A stretch of DNA of 64,000 nt from Crotalaria pallida. Lineage: Eukaryota; Streptophyta; Magnoliopsida; Fabales; Fabaceae. The notes below the pieces were generated by a model, which was not told the origin of the DNA, did not search any database, and was given only the letters and a program-made list of their open reading frames with translations. Both the position numbers and the translations under genes were made by a program. Location of the stretch: assembly GCA_037953625.1 (NCBI GenBank), contig CM075655.1, forward strand, positions 10,248,001 through 10,312,000, in the 5' to 3' direction. The stretch's first letter is position 1, and every line of letters begins with the position of its first letter. Positions 34,053 to 46,100 of this stretch are shown here, piece by piece.

Positions 34053-37000
34053 GGAGGTGCCTTAGTTCATTTCCCTTCCACCAAATTCATTTCCTTCCTT
34101 CACACTAAACACACTCCTAAGGGCTCATCAAACCCTTAGAGAGAAAAAAGAGAGAGAGAGAGAGAAAGAGAGAGGGCCGTGAGACATAGGAAGAAGAAGG
34201 AGAAGATTAGGAGTTAGATCAAGCCTTATCTTTGAAGATCTAAGTGTTAGGAGCTAGAAGACCAACCCTTTTCTTGGTAGGTGACTTGGAGATCAAGAGG
34301 AAGATTGTAATAGCTTATATTTTCTTTTGATTTTGTAGATCTTTCTTCTTTTCTTCTTGCATGTTTGTTTTTATAGCTTGAAAGATGAGTTTATGTGTTG
34401 TTTTTACTTAATCATGGACTTTAAAGACTCAAAGTGATTTGTAATATGTGTAGCTTTATGCTTGATGATTCGGTTGAGGTTTTCTTGATGGATCTTGAAG
34501 TCTATCTAACTAAAACTTTAAAGATCTAAAGAAAAGTTAAGATTTTTGTAAAGCTTAGAATAAACTTCCTTTGCATGTTAAGTTTCTTGTTTAAAACCGT
34601 GACTTATGATGTTTTCATGAGATGATTTGATGAATAAATCTATGATCTAAGCTTAATTAATAATAAAGTAAAGATCTTTGGCTTTGCATGTTGAATCTTC
34701 TTGCTAAACCGTGATCTATGTGTGTGTATGTGATTATTTGACAAGTAAATATATGATCTAGACTTGATTTGTGAAAAAGTTAATGTCTTTAGTCTTGCAT
34801 GTGAGTTTGGTGATGATCTTAGTTGATTTAGGTATGTGCATGTGATGATCCTTGCTTGATGAAGTGAAAAGTTGAAAGCTTTGGTCTTGCCTGTTAATTT
34901 CAAGAGAAAAGATCATGTTTTTCTTTTAATAGGTGACACGATTTTGAAGAGAAATTAAAGAAACAAGTTTCAAAATGGTTTTTGAAGCATAAACATGATT
35001 TGATTTAGTGTTTGATCTTATGCAAGTTTTATTTTGTAGAACCTATTCGGCCAAGCTTGAAAATAATATGATCTATGCTTTTATTTTGTGAAAATTTGAA
35101 TGCATGTGTGTGTTAAGGATAGATCTAATGATTTTAAGTATATGCATGTCATTTTTAGAAGATTAAAGTGTAATCTTGATTTTTTTTATTAAATGATGAA
35201 CTTGAGTTTATTTTGTGTATGTGATGTGAATAAATGATATAGTATGTTGCTTTGAAAAGTAGTTTTGAAAGTTTACATGTCTTGATGTGATTTTGTGACT
35301 CTTGCATGTTGAAAAATGAATAAAGACCTTGTCTTTGTTAATAATGATATTTGGCCATCATAGGGAGAAGTAGAAAGCTATGTTTGTTCCTCATTTAGGG
35401 TGCATGCATGATCAAACTATTTTTAATATAAGAGCTTTAAAGTGTATGTATGAAATAACCAAGTTTTACAAGGAAAATAAAACAAGTCTTTGGAGTGGTT
35501 TGTGGTTCAAATTGTTGCTTTGATTTTGTTAATAAAATGAACTAAAATTGTTAATTTTCCTATTGCATGCTCATGGTTTTTAGCCCAAAAGAAAGAAAAT
35601 GATTTCATGATTCTATATATTTATTTGTGCATTAAATCCTTGCAAAATTATGTGTGCATGATTCGGCCAATGCATGTTAAAATGGTTAGAGAATTTTCTT
35701 CATGAAATGACTTGTGATTATGGCTATGTTCCTAGGTGCATGATGCTATGTGTTGGATGAAAGTGATTTGTGTTTCCTTTAATATTTTTGGTTTTAGAAA
35801 TAAAAATGAATAAGTTGATTTGATTATGTGAAAAGAAATTTTGTAATGTTAATTCAATGATTTCAACCTTTTAAAATTTATTAGATTAGAAAATAATGAC
35901 TATGGTAATTTGGTCCTTGATGAGTAATCACAGGGTTTAGTTTAAATTATTTTCCTAAGAGTAATTGAATTAGTCTATTAAGATTATAATTTAATTAATG
36001 ATTTTGAATAATTAAAAATGTGACTTTCATTTTGTGAGTTGTGAATGCTTTGAAACTTTTATGTATTGTTCTTTGTGCTAATTGAATGTGTTTTGGAAAA
36101 AGATTTAAATTAAATTGGAATTGTTCTGAATTTTGTTTGTGATATCTACTTGTGAACAATCTATGTTTGGATTTCAAAGAAATTGAAAAATGTTTTATTT
36201 GAAAAAGTATGATTTGACCTACTTAAATTGATTTGAAATTTTTATATGGCATTCTTTGATCAGTATCTTGTAGTATTGAGAAGTTCGGGATTTAAATGAA
36301 TCAAATTTGATTTGGTTTTGGAGTTTTATCTTCTTGAATTTTGTATTTTGTCTAAGACCGATTTTCAAAGAGTTGTTTCTTGGGATTTCGTTTAATGTTT
36401 AAAGATAATGGTTTTTCAACTGAAATGTTTTAAATTAAGAGGAATGGATCCTATTTTGATGAAGAAATTATTTTAGAATTGTTTTAAAAGTTTTCTTGGA
36501 AACATTTTTATTATTGATTTGATTTGGATTTGAAAACTTTTGGATATTGGCAATGTTTTTTCAAAAAGGGAATTGTTTCAAAGTGTTTTCAAAACGAAGT
36601 TATGAATTTATTTAAATCATTTCTAACGCACGGGAAAAATGTTCTAGTTCGGGTGACGGACGAAAAGGAAACGAGGCCGGAGTAGCAACTTGGAAGCTTG
36701 AAAAGTTCTTGGAGATCTACGTCATTCGAGGTGAGAGAGGGGCTTTCCCTTAAGACGCCGTGGTATTTAGGTAACATATTAAGGCGTCCAATCATCTCAA
36801 AGATTGGACCCCGATCTCATTAAGCGAAGTAGTGGGATAGCAAATGTGTGTTTGTTTGTTTGTTTGGCTATCTACACGAACAGCCGAGATCGGTTTGTTG
36901 TTGTTTAGTTAACATGTCTTTGTTGAGATAGCATGATGTTATGATTATGCATGAGTTGTTTGATTTTCTTAATATGTGAATTGATTCACTTAACTGTTAA

Positions 37001-37292
37001 GCAATTGTGATGCTATTTGGGAAAAGTTTGATTACACCGGAATCATGAGATGATAATAATGAAATTGTGAAAGTAATGAAGTAAGACTAAAAAGAGAAAA
37101 GTGGTACGGATAAAAGTTATGATAATGATTAAGGAAGAGATAAGTCATGAGGTGAATGCAACTGTGAAAGAGATAAAATAGTGAAAGAAAGAGAATTGAT
37201 CGTTGAATTTGAGAAAGAATTGAGATGAAAAGATGATTTTCAAGATGATGATAAGAAATACCCGATGAGGCGAGCGGAAGCGTGGAGATAAT

Positions 37293-37444
37293 GAGGAGAA
37301 AGACGCTGATGGTGCTGCTGAGTAACAACTGAGGAGATAGACGCTGATGGTGCTGTTGAGCAACAACTGAGGAGAAAGACGTTGATGGTGCTGCTGAGCA
37401 ACAACTGAGGAGAAAGACGTTGATGGTGCTGCTGAGCAACAACT
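37293..37444 (+). repeat. Minisatellite: four 38-bp units in C2
   Basis: Units at 37293, 37331, 37369 and 37407, each starting GAGGAGA(A/T)AGACG and ending AACAACT, followed by a degenerate fifth copy and further GATGATGAGAA-type sequence to about 37560. Units differ by 2-4 bases. Confidence 0.9.
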
Positions 37445-39289
37445 GAGGAGAATGATGCTGATAAGGATGCTACTGAACAATGATGATGAGAAAGATGTTG
37501 ATGATGTTGATGCGCAATAGATGATGAGAATAATGCTGATGAGATGCATGAGAAAGAGATGTGAGGCAAGATGCTGATGAGATTCTTTGGGGAACGGATT
37601 GCGATTAGTGGTCGGGACTCGTTGAAGGGATGCACCAAGGATGAACCGACTATTAGGATTAAGCCATTAATTAAAACTCTAAAACCTTTAAAAGACTTTA
37701 AAAGACATTAATGAATGCGGTGAGGTATGAGTGTCGTATCAAAGTAGTGGAGAGGAAGGAACCATGAGTATCTACGGATACTCAGGTGGAGATTGCATTA
37801 GGGGAGGACGATGACGGTGAAACGTCAAGAAGTCTTGAGTACTTTCTAGGCAGAACAAATTCCACATGTGATGTACGAACGTGGTAGGGACTGGGTCCAG
37901 CGTCGTGGTAAGTTCTGCACGATCAACTAGAATTAGTATTGTCGCCCCCTAGATTGCAAATCTTGAACAGTGAGAGGGACTGGAACGGGGCATTTGTGAT
38001 TTGCCACTGTACCCGAGTTTTCTACAGTGTGCCTTGATATAAAATGATATGATTTGAAATGAATTGATTTGAGACTGTACCCGAGTTTTCTACAGTTCTC
38101 CTGGCTTGGAGCCATTTGTTGAGACAGCTGTCGTGCCCGCGTGGTAAAGGTCCTGTACTCCTGTTTGCTTCCGACTAGGTTGGGTGGATGATCGAGGAGA
38201 TGTAGACGTGTGTGCGAGCTCAATGATGATTTCCCCACATCATTGATGCTAACCGAAGCGATAAGACTTAAAGGATTGAAATATTCAAAAGAGAAGTATA
38301 ACAATGATATCAAGTGTTAAGTAAGATTAAAGAAATAAGTGTGAGATAAGATTCCGGAAGTAATTGATAAGTCTTGAGCAATGGTTGAAGAAAAGAATTA
38401 AAAAGGATTGTGTAAGTTTTATGAGAAAGATTTTGAGAATGTTATTACAAGAAATTGAGTTTAATATTGTGTTTAATTATATGGTGATGATTATGTTGTT
38501 TTTATGATTTATATGTTGTTTATTGTTTTGTCTTAATATTTGCCTATTGTAATCCCACATAGTCGACATTGCCGTTTTGGGTAGCTCACTTTCTCCTATA
38601 TTTCTACTTGGTATTGGAAAAATTCTGTATGATCATTAGATGGAAAATATAGCGAGATTCCAGCGCATTTGGGAGATAGGAGCATCCCCATTGAAAGGGA
38701 ATAATCTAACTATGACAGCCCGTGTCATAGTCTACATAGAGATGAAGCGACGAAGGAAAGAAATCATGGAGAGGCTTTTGGCTCGTGAGAAAGAGGAGGA
38801 ACAAGTACAAGGCGACGCTATGGAAGAAACTCCTGAGGCGGAGGACGAGGACGACTCTGCTTGCGGTCTGAGAGCTTGACCTGCCAAGATTCGGAGTTAG
38901 GTTGCAAGTCTCAGTGTGTATGACTAGAGGATAGGTAATCCCCCGGAGGAATGTATTCCATTGTAAGTTCTTAGTTGCCTTAGCTCTATCATACTGTACC
39001 CCGGCAAAAGTTTTATTCAGCACTGATGTTTTGAAACAAGTAAATGGGTGATGTATTTAAAACAATGTTTTGTGAACAAGTTTCAAGGTGCGGTGTCTTG
39101 TGACATCTCGGTTTGGAACTTGAAAGATTTTATGCAATGTGAGAACCTAAGTTTTTAATTGTAACTATGTTTTCAAAGTCTAAGTGTTCTCACGTTTATG
39201 TTTTACATGTTTAAAAAAAATGGCCCAAATTTTCACTATATTTAATTTAAGTTGATGTGGTTTTCAAGTTGCCAAATCGGGGTGTTACA

Positions 39290-39836
39290 ATATTTGTATA
39301 AAAACAAAATGAGTTAAGTCATAAAAACGTTCCTTTCCATTCCAATGACATTAATGTACTCATTATGCACCATTCAATAGTCACTCACTCTTTTTTTCCT
39401 CCCTTCATGTATCACTCTCATTTGTCTCATACAACAATGTATTGGCACTGTTCAGTCTTCGATTACATCGACGGACACTGGAACACATCCAGCAAACAAC
39501 GTCGACACGGTCAACCAGGCCACCAAACCTTCATTATTCTTATCACTTTTCTCTGTTTATATCTCATCACTTTCGTTTCATATAATATCATTTCACTTTC
39601 TTTTCTTTTGGTGGCAAAAGATAAAATTTTCCTTTTCATTTAAAGCCATTAGCATTGACTAACCATTTCCATTTTATTGTGGTGCTATACCTTTTGACTT
39701 CCTTGTACTCAACAATATATTACTTTATTTTGTCACTCATAATCATATATATTTCACTCCCTTATGTGTGGAGAGCTTAGAACTGGAGTTTCAGAAAGGA
39801 TTCGGGACCATTTCCCCAGGCCGAAAGGAAAGAACT
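39290..39836 (-). other. Leader region of B (part 2), next to the primer site
   Basis: Noncoding internal sequence of B between C2 and the primer-binding site. No frame or repeat is recognised. Confidence 0.5.
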
Positions 39837-39848
39837 GCTCTGATACCA
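39837..39848 (-). promoter_or_regulatory. Primer-binding site of B (tRNA-iMet)
   Basis: On the minus strand TGGTATCAGAGC, exactly complementary to the 3' end of plant initiator methionine tRNA, located 3 bases inside the LTR end ATGTTACA. It identifies 39852-52008 as the 5' LTR. Confidence 0.85.
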
Positions 39849-41319
39849 AATTGTAACATCCCAATTTAATAAAGAAAATATTATATAAATTTACATTTAA
39901 AGGTTTAGAATACAAAATATTTGTTTTTAATTTGCGATTTACAACATGGAATAAATGATTGTAAAGTGGAGTACTTTCCCTTAGGCCTTCAACATTCTGA
40001 AACTCTGGTTCCCTGCATCTCCAAGCCTCACCTAAAATGTTAAACCACAAGGGAGTGAACAACTTTTCATAAAATAATAGAAATTAAGAATTGAAACTAA
40101 GTAAATGGGACTTAATGAAATTTACATTTATCATATCATCAAACAATCAATTTCCACTAATTACATTTCCATATTGAATTACCGAGACTCATAAGTTACC
40201 ATTATGTTTACATTTATCTTTAATTAAGTTCCCAAATTTATGCATATCTTTCTCTTTTCTTTATTGAAGTTAAACCAAGAGATTCATAAATTGTTCTTTC
40301 TTTACAATTTCATTTTTACTTTCCTTATCAAAATTACATTTCCTTTAGCTTTGTATTAATAATTTCCTTTATACTAAGTTAGTTTAATTACCTTAATTTC
40401 ATATTAGTCTTTACATTTTTCGTAGTTTTGTATTCTATCGATCCAACATTAATTACATTATAATTCTAGGATGTATAAAATTGTCATAATCTATCTATTA
40501 TTGTATACTCATAAACTCACTCTTATATATGTATTTTAATTAGCATTAGCATTTCAATTATTAGTGTTGGCATTTTGTCGAACACCTTGTCTGCATACAA
40601 TTTCAATTGATTAAAGCTATGGATTTATATTTTAGTTCAAGCCTTTAAATGCTTATTCCACATACACTTGCATGCGGCATGACAGAATCAACTACCCTAG
40701 GGTGTAATTTAAAACATTTGATAAACATTTATTAATTCCAAAACTTAAATTCTATACTAAGAGAAAAGAGTTCCTCCTTTACCTTGAATTAGGAGAGGGA
40801 GCCCAACTCCGAAGTTTTCCTCTCTTTTTAAACTCCTTTTGGTTTGGTTGATGATTGTCTCCAAAGCTATGGAGAAATAAGAGCTATTGGAAAGAGGGAG
40901 AATGTATTTCAAGTAGGGTTCAAGGGAAAGTGATGAAAACAAGACTTGGAATGGGTGGGAAGTGGATTTTAGTTGGTAATCGATGATGTATAGGTAGGAT
41001 TTGGATGATTGGAGGAAGATTGGTGCATGAAAATATGGTTTTGGTGCAAGAACAGAGGTACGGTGCTAGTCTGGAATTCCTGGTGCGGCTAAGAAGGGTC
41101 GTGATGCGTCATTTTCCAACTCTGGTGCCGTTCTGGTGCCTTTATACGCACCGCGCACCTGGGCGCACGGCTGGTGCGCCTCGGTGCACAATTCTTCCAG
41201 ATCCTTCTAGCACCAGCGCCAGTTTCTGGTGCCTTTGTGTGTGGCGCGGGCCTGAGCGCGCATGACTCAGGCTTGAGCGCGTCTGGTGCTGCTGATTTCC
41301 GCACCAGTGCGTTTGGGGC

Positions 41320-42433
41320 TGATGAGCATTATATTTTCCATTATTCATAGCCTTATTTTGCTCTCATTGATGATTTTTGGTGCCTACTTGACATTGTTTA
41401 GAATGATTTTGTATTTTAGACTTTATTAGACTATTATTCCGGATTTTAATTAATTTGGATTATTTAGCCTAATTTAATCTATTATTATTTTCAGGTCATA
41501 TTTGGCACAAGGGCTTTTTGGGCATTTTGGGAGTGAAGATTTAATTTTGGAATAGAAGATATATGATGAAGTGAAGATTGTAATCTATCTTTAGGATTAT
41601 TTGAGATTTAGTTTATATCTTTTAAGATTCAGATTTTATCTATAGGATATTTTTAGATTTAATTTAGATATTAGCTTTCCTTAGGATTTGACCCATGATT
41701 TAGGCTCGTTTTGTGATTTAAAAAAGCCAAATTCGTGTAAACCCTAGACACACCTTCCGTTCCACGTTTTTAGCATTATCTCTCTAGAGAAAGCTTAGTT
41801 TTGCTCTCCAAACTTGTGGTGGCTGCTAGGGTTTCTCTTTCTTCCCTTTTCTACACGTTTTTGGTATTTTTCATCATGGAAGGCTAAACTCTTAGGTTAA
41901 ATCCCTTTGGTAATGTATCACATACTCTTGAGGTTTTGTTCTTAATGCTATTTCGTTTTTATTCATTGTTTTCATGCTTATTGATATGTTATGGTTTGCT
42001 TAGTTCCATTCTATAAAGATAATCCATGTGTATGATGCTTAATTTATGCAAACTCATAAAAACTCCATGCTTTAGATTTTAATGCTTAATTAGAGGTTAG
42101 AGTTTTGGGGTGAGAATTGAATTTTCGCTTAGTATTTAGTTCTCACGAGTTGGACAGTGAAGAGGGAAGAAATTGATCTTTTGTAACCGATGATAGAGTT
42201 GTGAACGGGAGCCAAAGGGGTTTATCCGCTTCTCGTTACTGTTAACTTCGTTTTTATTTAATTCTGTTTTGATTTCAATTATTCAATATTCAATACAAAA
42301 CCCCCTTTTTTCTATGCATACCATGTGTTCGACCTTTTGCTTGATAAGATATTCCTAGGGAGACGACCTGGGAGTCACTTCCTAGTACTATATTTAAACT
42401 GTTTTTTATTTGTATCGGGTACGACCTCGAACA
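41320..42433 (+). repeat. 5' LTR of the Athila-type element
   Basis: 1114 bp, TGATGAGCATT...ACCTCGAACA. It lacks three bases found near the start of the 3' copy. Confidence 0.9.
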
Positions 42434-42437
42434 AATT

Positions 42438-42455
42438 TGTCGCTGTTGCCGGGGA
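42438..42455 (+). promoter_or_regulatory. Primer-binding site, tRNA-Asp type
   Basis: TGTCGCTGTTGCCGGGGA matches the complement of the plant tRNA-Asp 3' end at 16 of 18 positions, four bases after the LTR. tRNA-Asp priming is characteristic of Athila elements. Between here and 43146 I see only noncoding leader. Confidence 0.8.
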
Positions 42456-43146
42456 ATATCGGTTCTTGCCAAAGGTCATTAGTAGTTAGTTAGTGTCGTA
42501 GTTAGTATCATAGTTATTATAGTGTGTTGTGTCTGATTTGTGTCTAGTAGTCCATTCTGATAACTGGTTTAAGTAACCGCGTTTTGGTGTTCTGCTGTTA
42601 TGTTGTTTTACTGCAATTAGTGTATCTGATTGATTCTATGGTTGCTAGTACACATAGTTCTGGGTGGAACTTTTGCACGAAAATTTGTACCCACTTTTAT
42701 CATATAAAAAGGTTTTGATGCTCCACGGTCACTCAGATTTGCACCAGTTGTGAGTTCCAGAAAAAAATTTCAAGTTTTAGCAGCACGAACTTCAAAATAT
42801 TGTAACTTTTGATCAGGTTGTCGGAATTGGACGAATTATATATCAAATCGAAGGGAAAAATTCAATAAAGAGATAATTTAGGCAAAACTAGAGAAAATCT
42901 GGACCCCAAAATCCTTCGTTTACTATTTCTTTTTTATTTTGTAAGTTTTATTTTGAGTCTTTTTTGTGATATTTTTAGTTGTTTGACTTGGTTCCCTTTT
43001 GAGTTTTGTCCTAAAACTTTTTGTGATTGTTTTATATGATTTTAGGGTGTTGTTATTCAAAAATTTAGGTTGTTTCCTATTCTGAGCATGCATGACCATA
43101 ACTGTCTACTTTTGTTAATGCTACCGATTTTGGTTACATTTAGTGC

Positions 43147-46100
43147 ATGACTAGGAGCAACCCAGGGTTTTTGCATCCATACAACCCTAAAATTGATAGA
43201 ACATATCACTCATTGGTTAGGTTAAATAGGAACCAGTTCATAGGTAGTGAGTCTGTCGAGTTTTTACATAGTGAGTCTGCTTCTTTTTCTTTTATTCCTA
43301 TAAATTCCGATTCTTATTCTGTTTATTCTGAAAATATGGCTCAACCTCCACCACGTGAGAGGACATTGAGGGAGCTGACTGCACCTGATTTCACTATTGA
43401 ATATTTGTGCATCCAGTATGCCGATGACCCGTATGAGCTAAGGTCTGGACTAATTCATTTGTTGCCCAAGTTTAATGGTCTTGCAGGTGAGGATCCTCAT
43501 AAACATCTCAAGCAGTTCCACATTGTGTGTGCCACTATGAAACCACATGATGTGCAAGAGGATTATGTTTGTCTCAAGGCATTCCCACACTCCCTAGAGG
43601 GGCTAGCCAAGGATTGGATGTTCGATCTGGCCCCTGGTTCTATCACAGACTGGGACGACCTGAAGAGGGCATTTTTGGAGAAATTCTTCCCTGTTTGCAG
43701 AACAACAGCAATTCGAAAGGATATATCAGGCATCAGGCAACAAAGTGGAGAATGTCTCTATGGGTATTGGGAGAGATTCAAGAGGCTGTGTGCGAGCTGC
43801 CCCCACCATCAGATCTCAGAGCAGCTGCTTATTCAATATTTCTATGAAGGTCTCAACCTCATGGAGAGAAACATGCTTGATGCTGCAAGTGGTGGAGCCC
43901 TAGAAGACATGACACCTTTAGAAGCCAGAGCCAAGATTGAGAAGATGGCTTCCAATTGTCAACAATTCCATGCAAGGGGCAACAACGATGCAATCGTAGT
44001 GAGAGGAGTGAATGATGTTGGCACAGGTTTGAGTAAGGTTGAGAAGCTTGAACAAAAGATAGACTCCCTTACAACTTTGGTCACCCAATTGGCCATCAAC
44101 CAGAAGAAGTCGTCTATGCCTGCTAGATTATGTGGTATTTGCACATCCAGTGAACATAACACAGGAGCATGTCCTTCCTTGTAGCAGCAGCAACCAACGA
44201 CTGGTGGTGACCAACCTGAAGCATATGTTGCCAACATCTTCAACAATAGAAACCAGCAGCCGCAGAACTTTGATCTCTCTACCAATAGATACAACCCTGG
44301 CTGGAGGGACCATCCCAACCTGAGGTGGTCTGATCAGCAGCAACCTTCACAGGTTCCATTTCAGAATAATGCTAGACCACCATATGTACCTCCTCCAGTC
44401 TAGCAACAGAGACAACAACAGCAGCAGCAGCAACAACAGGCTAATTCTGCACCACCAGCTCCTAGTACTGAGCAGCAGCCTTCATTGGAAGAGTTGATGA
44501 AGCAGATGGCCATGAAAAATCTCCAATTCCAACAAGAAACTAGAGAATCCATTCAAAGACAAGAGGTCTCCATTCAATCTTTGACCAATTAGATGGGACA
44601 AATGGCAAAAGCCATCAACACTTTGCAATCTCAGAATTCTAACAAGTTGCCATCCCAAATGGTGATCAACCCAAACCAGAATGTGAGTGCCATTAGTATA
44701 AGGTCAGGCAAGCAGATTGTCACACCCACACCAGAACCTGACCTCAACAAATATGATCTAGTTCCATCCAAAAAGAAGAGTCAAATGGTCGAGGAGAGTG
44801 AGCACACAAATACCAGAAAATCCCATCCAACTCAGCTTTCCTTAAGCACAACACCTGCTGCTGCCCAACAACCACCCCCCATTCCTCTTCCTTTCCCACC
44901 AAGGGGGGTGACTCAAAGCAAGAAAATGGAAGAGATTGACAAAGAGGTACTTGACACATTCAGGAATGTGGAAATCAACATACCCCTTCTTGATGCAATC
45001 AAGCAGATTCTGAGGTATGCGAAGTTCTTGAAGGAGCTATCCACACACAAACGGGAGCTCAAGGGCAATGAGAGGATCAGCATGGGAAGAAATGTTTCTG
45101 CTCTTATAGGTAAACCTGTCCCTCATATTCCTGAAAAGTGTAAGGATCCTGGAACTTTCTTTGTACCTTGCATCATAGGCAATACTAAATTTGAGAATGC
45201 TATGCTAGATTTAGGAGCATCTATTAATGTTATGCCTATGTCTGTTTTCAAGTTTCTTTCACTTGGACCTCTTCAACCTACGGGTGTGGTGATACAATTG
45301 GCAAATAGATCTACTGCCCACCCCGCAGGTTTGATAGAGGATGTCTTGGTTCGAGTTGGTGAACTTATCTTTCCTGCTGATTTTTATATTCTTGATATGG
45401 AAGAAGACACCTCTCGTAGTGCTGTCCTTGTCATATTAGGGAGACCATTTTTAAAAACAGCTCTAACCAAGATTGATGTGCATGCAGGTACACCTTCAAT
45501 GGAATTTGATGACAGAGTGGTCCGATTCAATATTTTCGATGCTATGAAACATTTCTCTGATGACCACTCTGTCTTTCATGTTGACTTGCTTGATGATCTG
45601 ATTGATGAGCATGTTCTTGACTTTTTGCATGATTATGATTTGTCATCTTTCACTGACTCATTTACTAGTTCCGCATGTTCTGATTCCGAAATGTGCACTG
45701 CATGCATTGAAATTGAGCGATTTTTAAATTCTGCTACTGCATCTGTTGATTCATATGATATAGATTCAGATTATGCTAACCCTAACCTCATTTCTTTTAT
45801 GCATGAGTCTAATCCATTTGTTCAGGTGCAAGCGTTAGAATCCATTTCTGCTGCCCCTTTAGTTCCATATGTGATGCAGGCACCTTTATTGGACCTGAAG
45901 CCCCTTCCCCCTCATCTCAAATATGCTTACTTGGAGGATGAGCATAAACTTCCGGTGATCATCTCTACCTCCCTTTCTGTTGATCAAGAGAAGAAGCTGC
46001 TGGATGTGATTAGAGCAAACAAAAGGGCAATAGGATGAACTTTGACAGACATACTTGGTATTAGCCCCTCCATGTGCATGCACCGGATTTTATTGGAGGA

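Larger units (their letters stand above)
33119..39294 (+). mobile_element. C2: 6166-bp TG...CA element, probable solo LTR, in the leader of B
   Basis: Element 33124-39289 starts TGTAACACCCCGC and ends AATCGGGGTGTTACA, like C1. Flanking 5-mers are GTATT and ATATT, four of five matching. It has no gag, pol, primer site or internal terminal copy. A TATA box (34045-34052) followed by a CT-rich leader and a (GA)n run gives plus-strand orientation. Similarity to C1 is patchy and strongest in 37575-38235. Several serine-rich frames on the minus strand at 37032-37638 are only read-through of the 38-bp repeat. Confidence 0.75.

Noticed and set aside
37032..37638. Three overlapping serine-rich frames on the minus strand, resembling secreted repeat proteins
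   Set aside because: They are the 38-bp minisatellite of C2 read in three frames; 38 is not divisible by three, so every frame is open by composition only.
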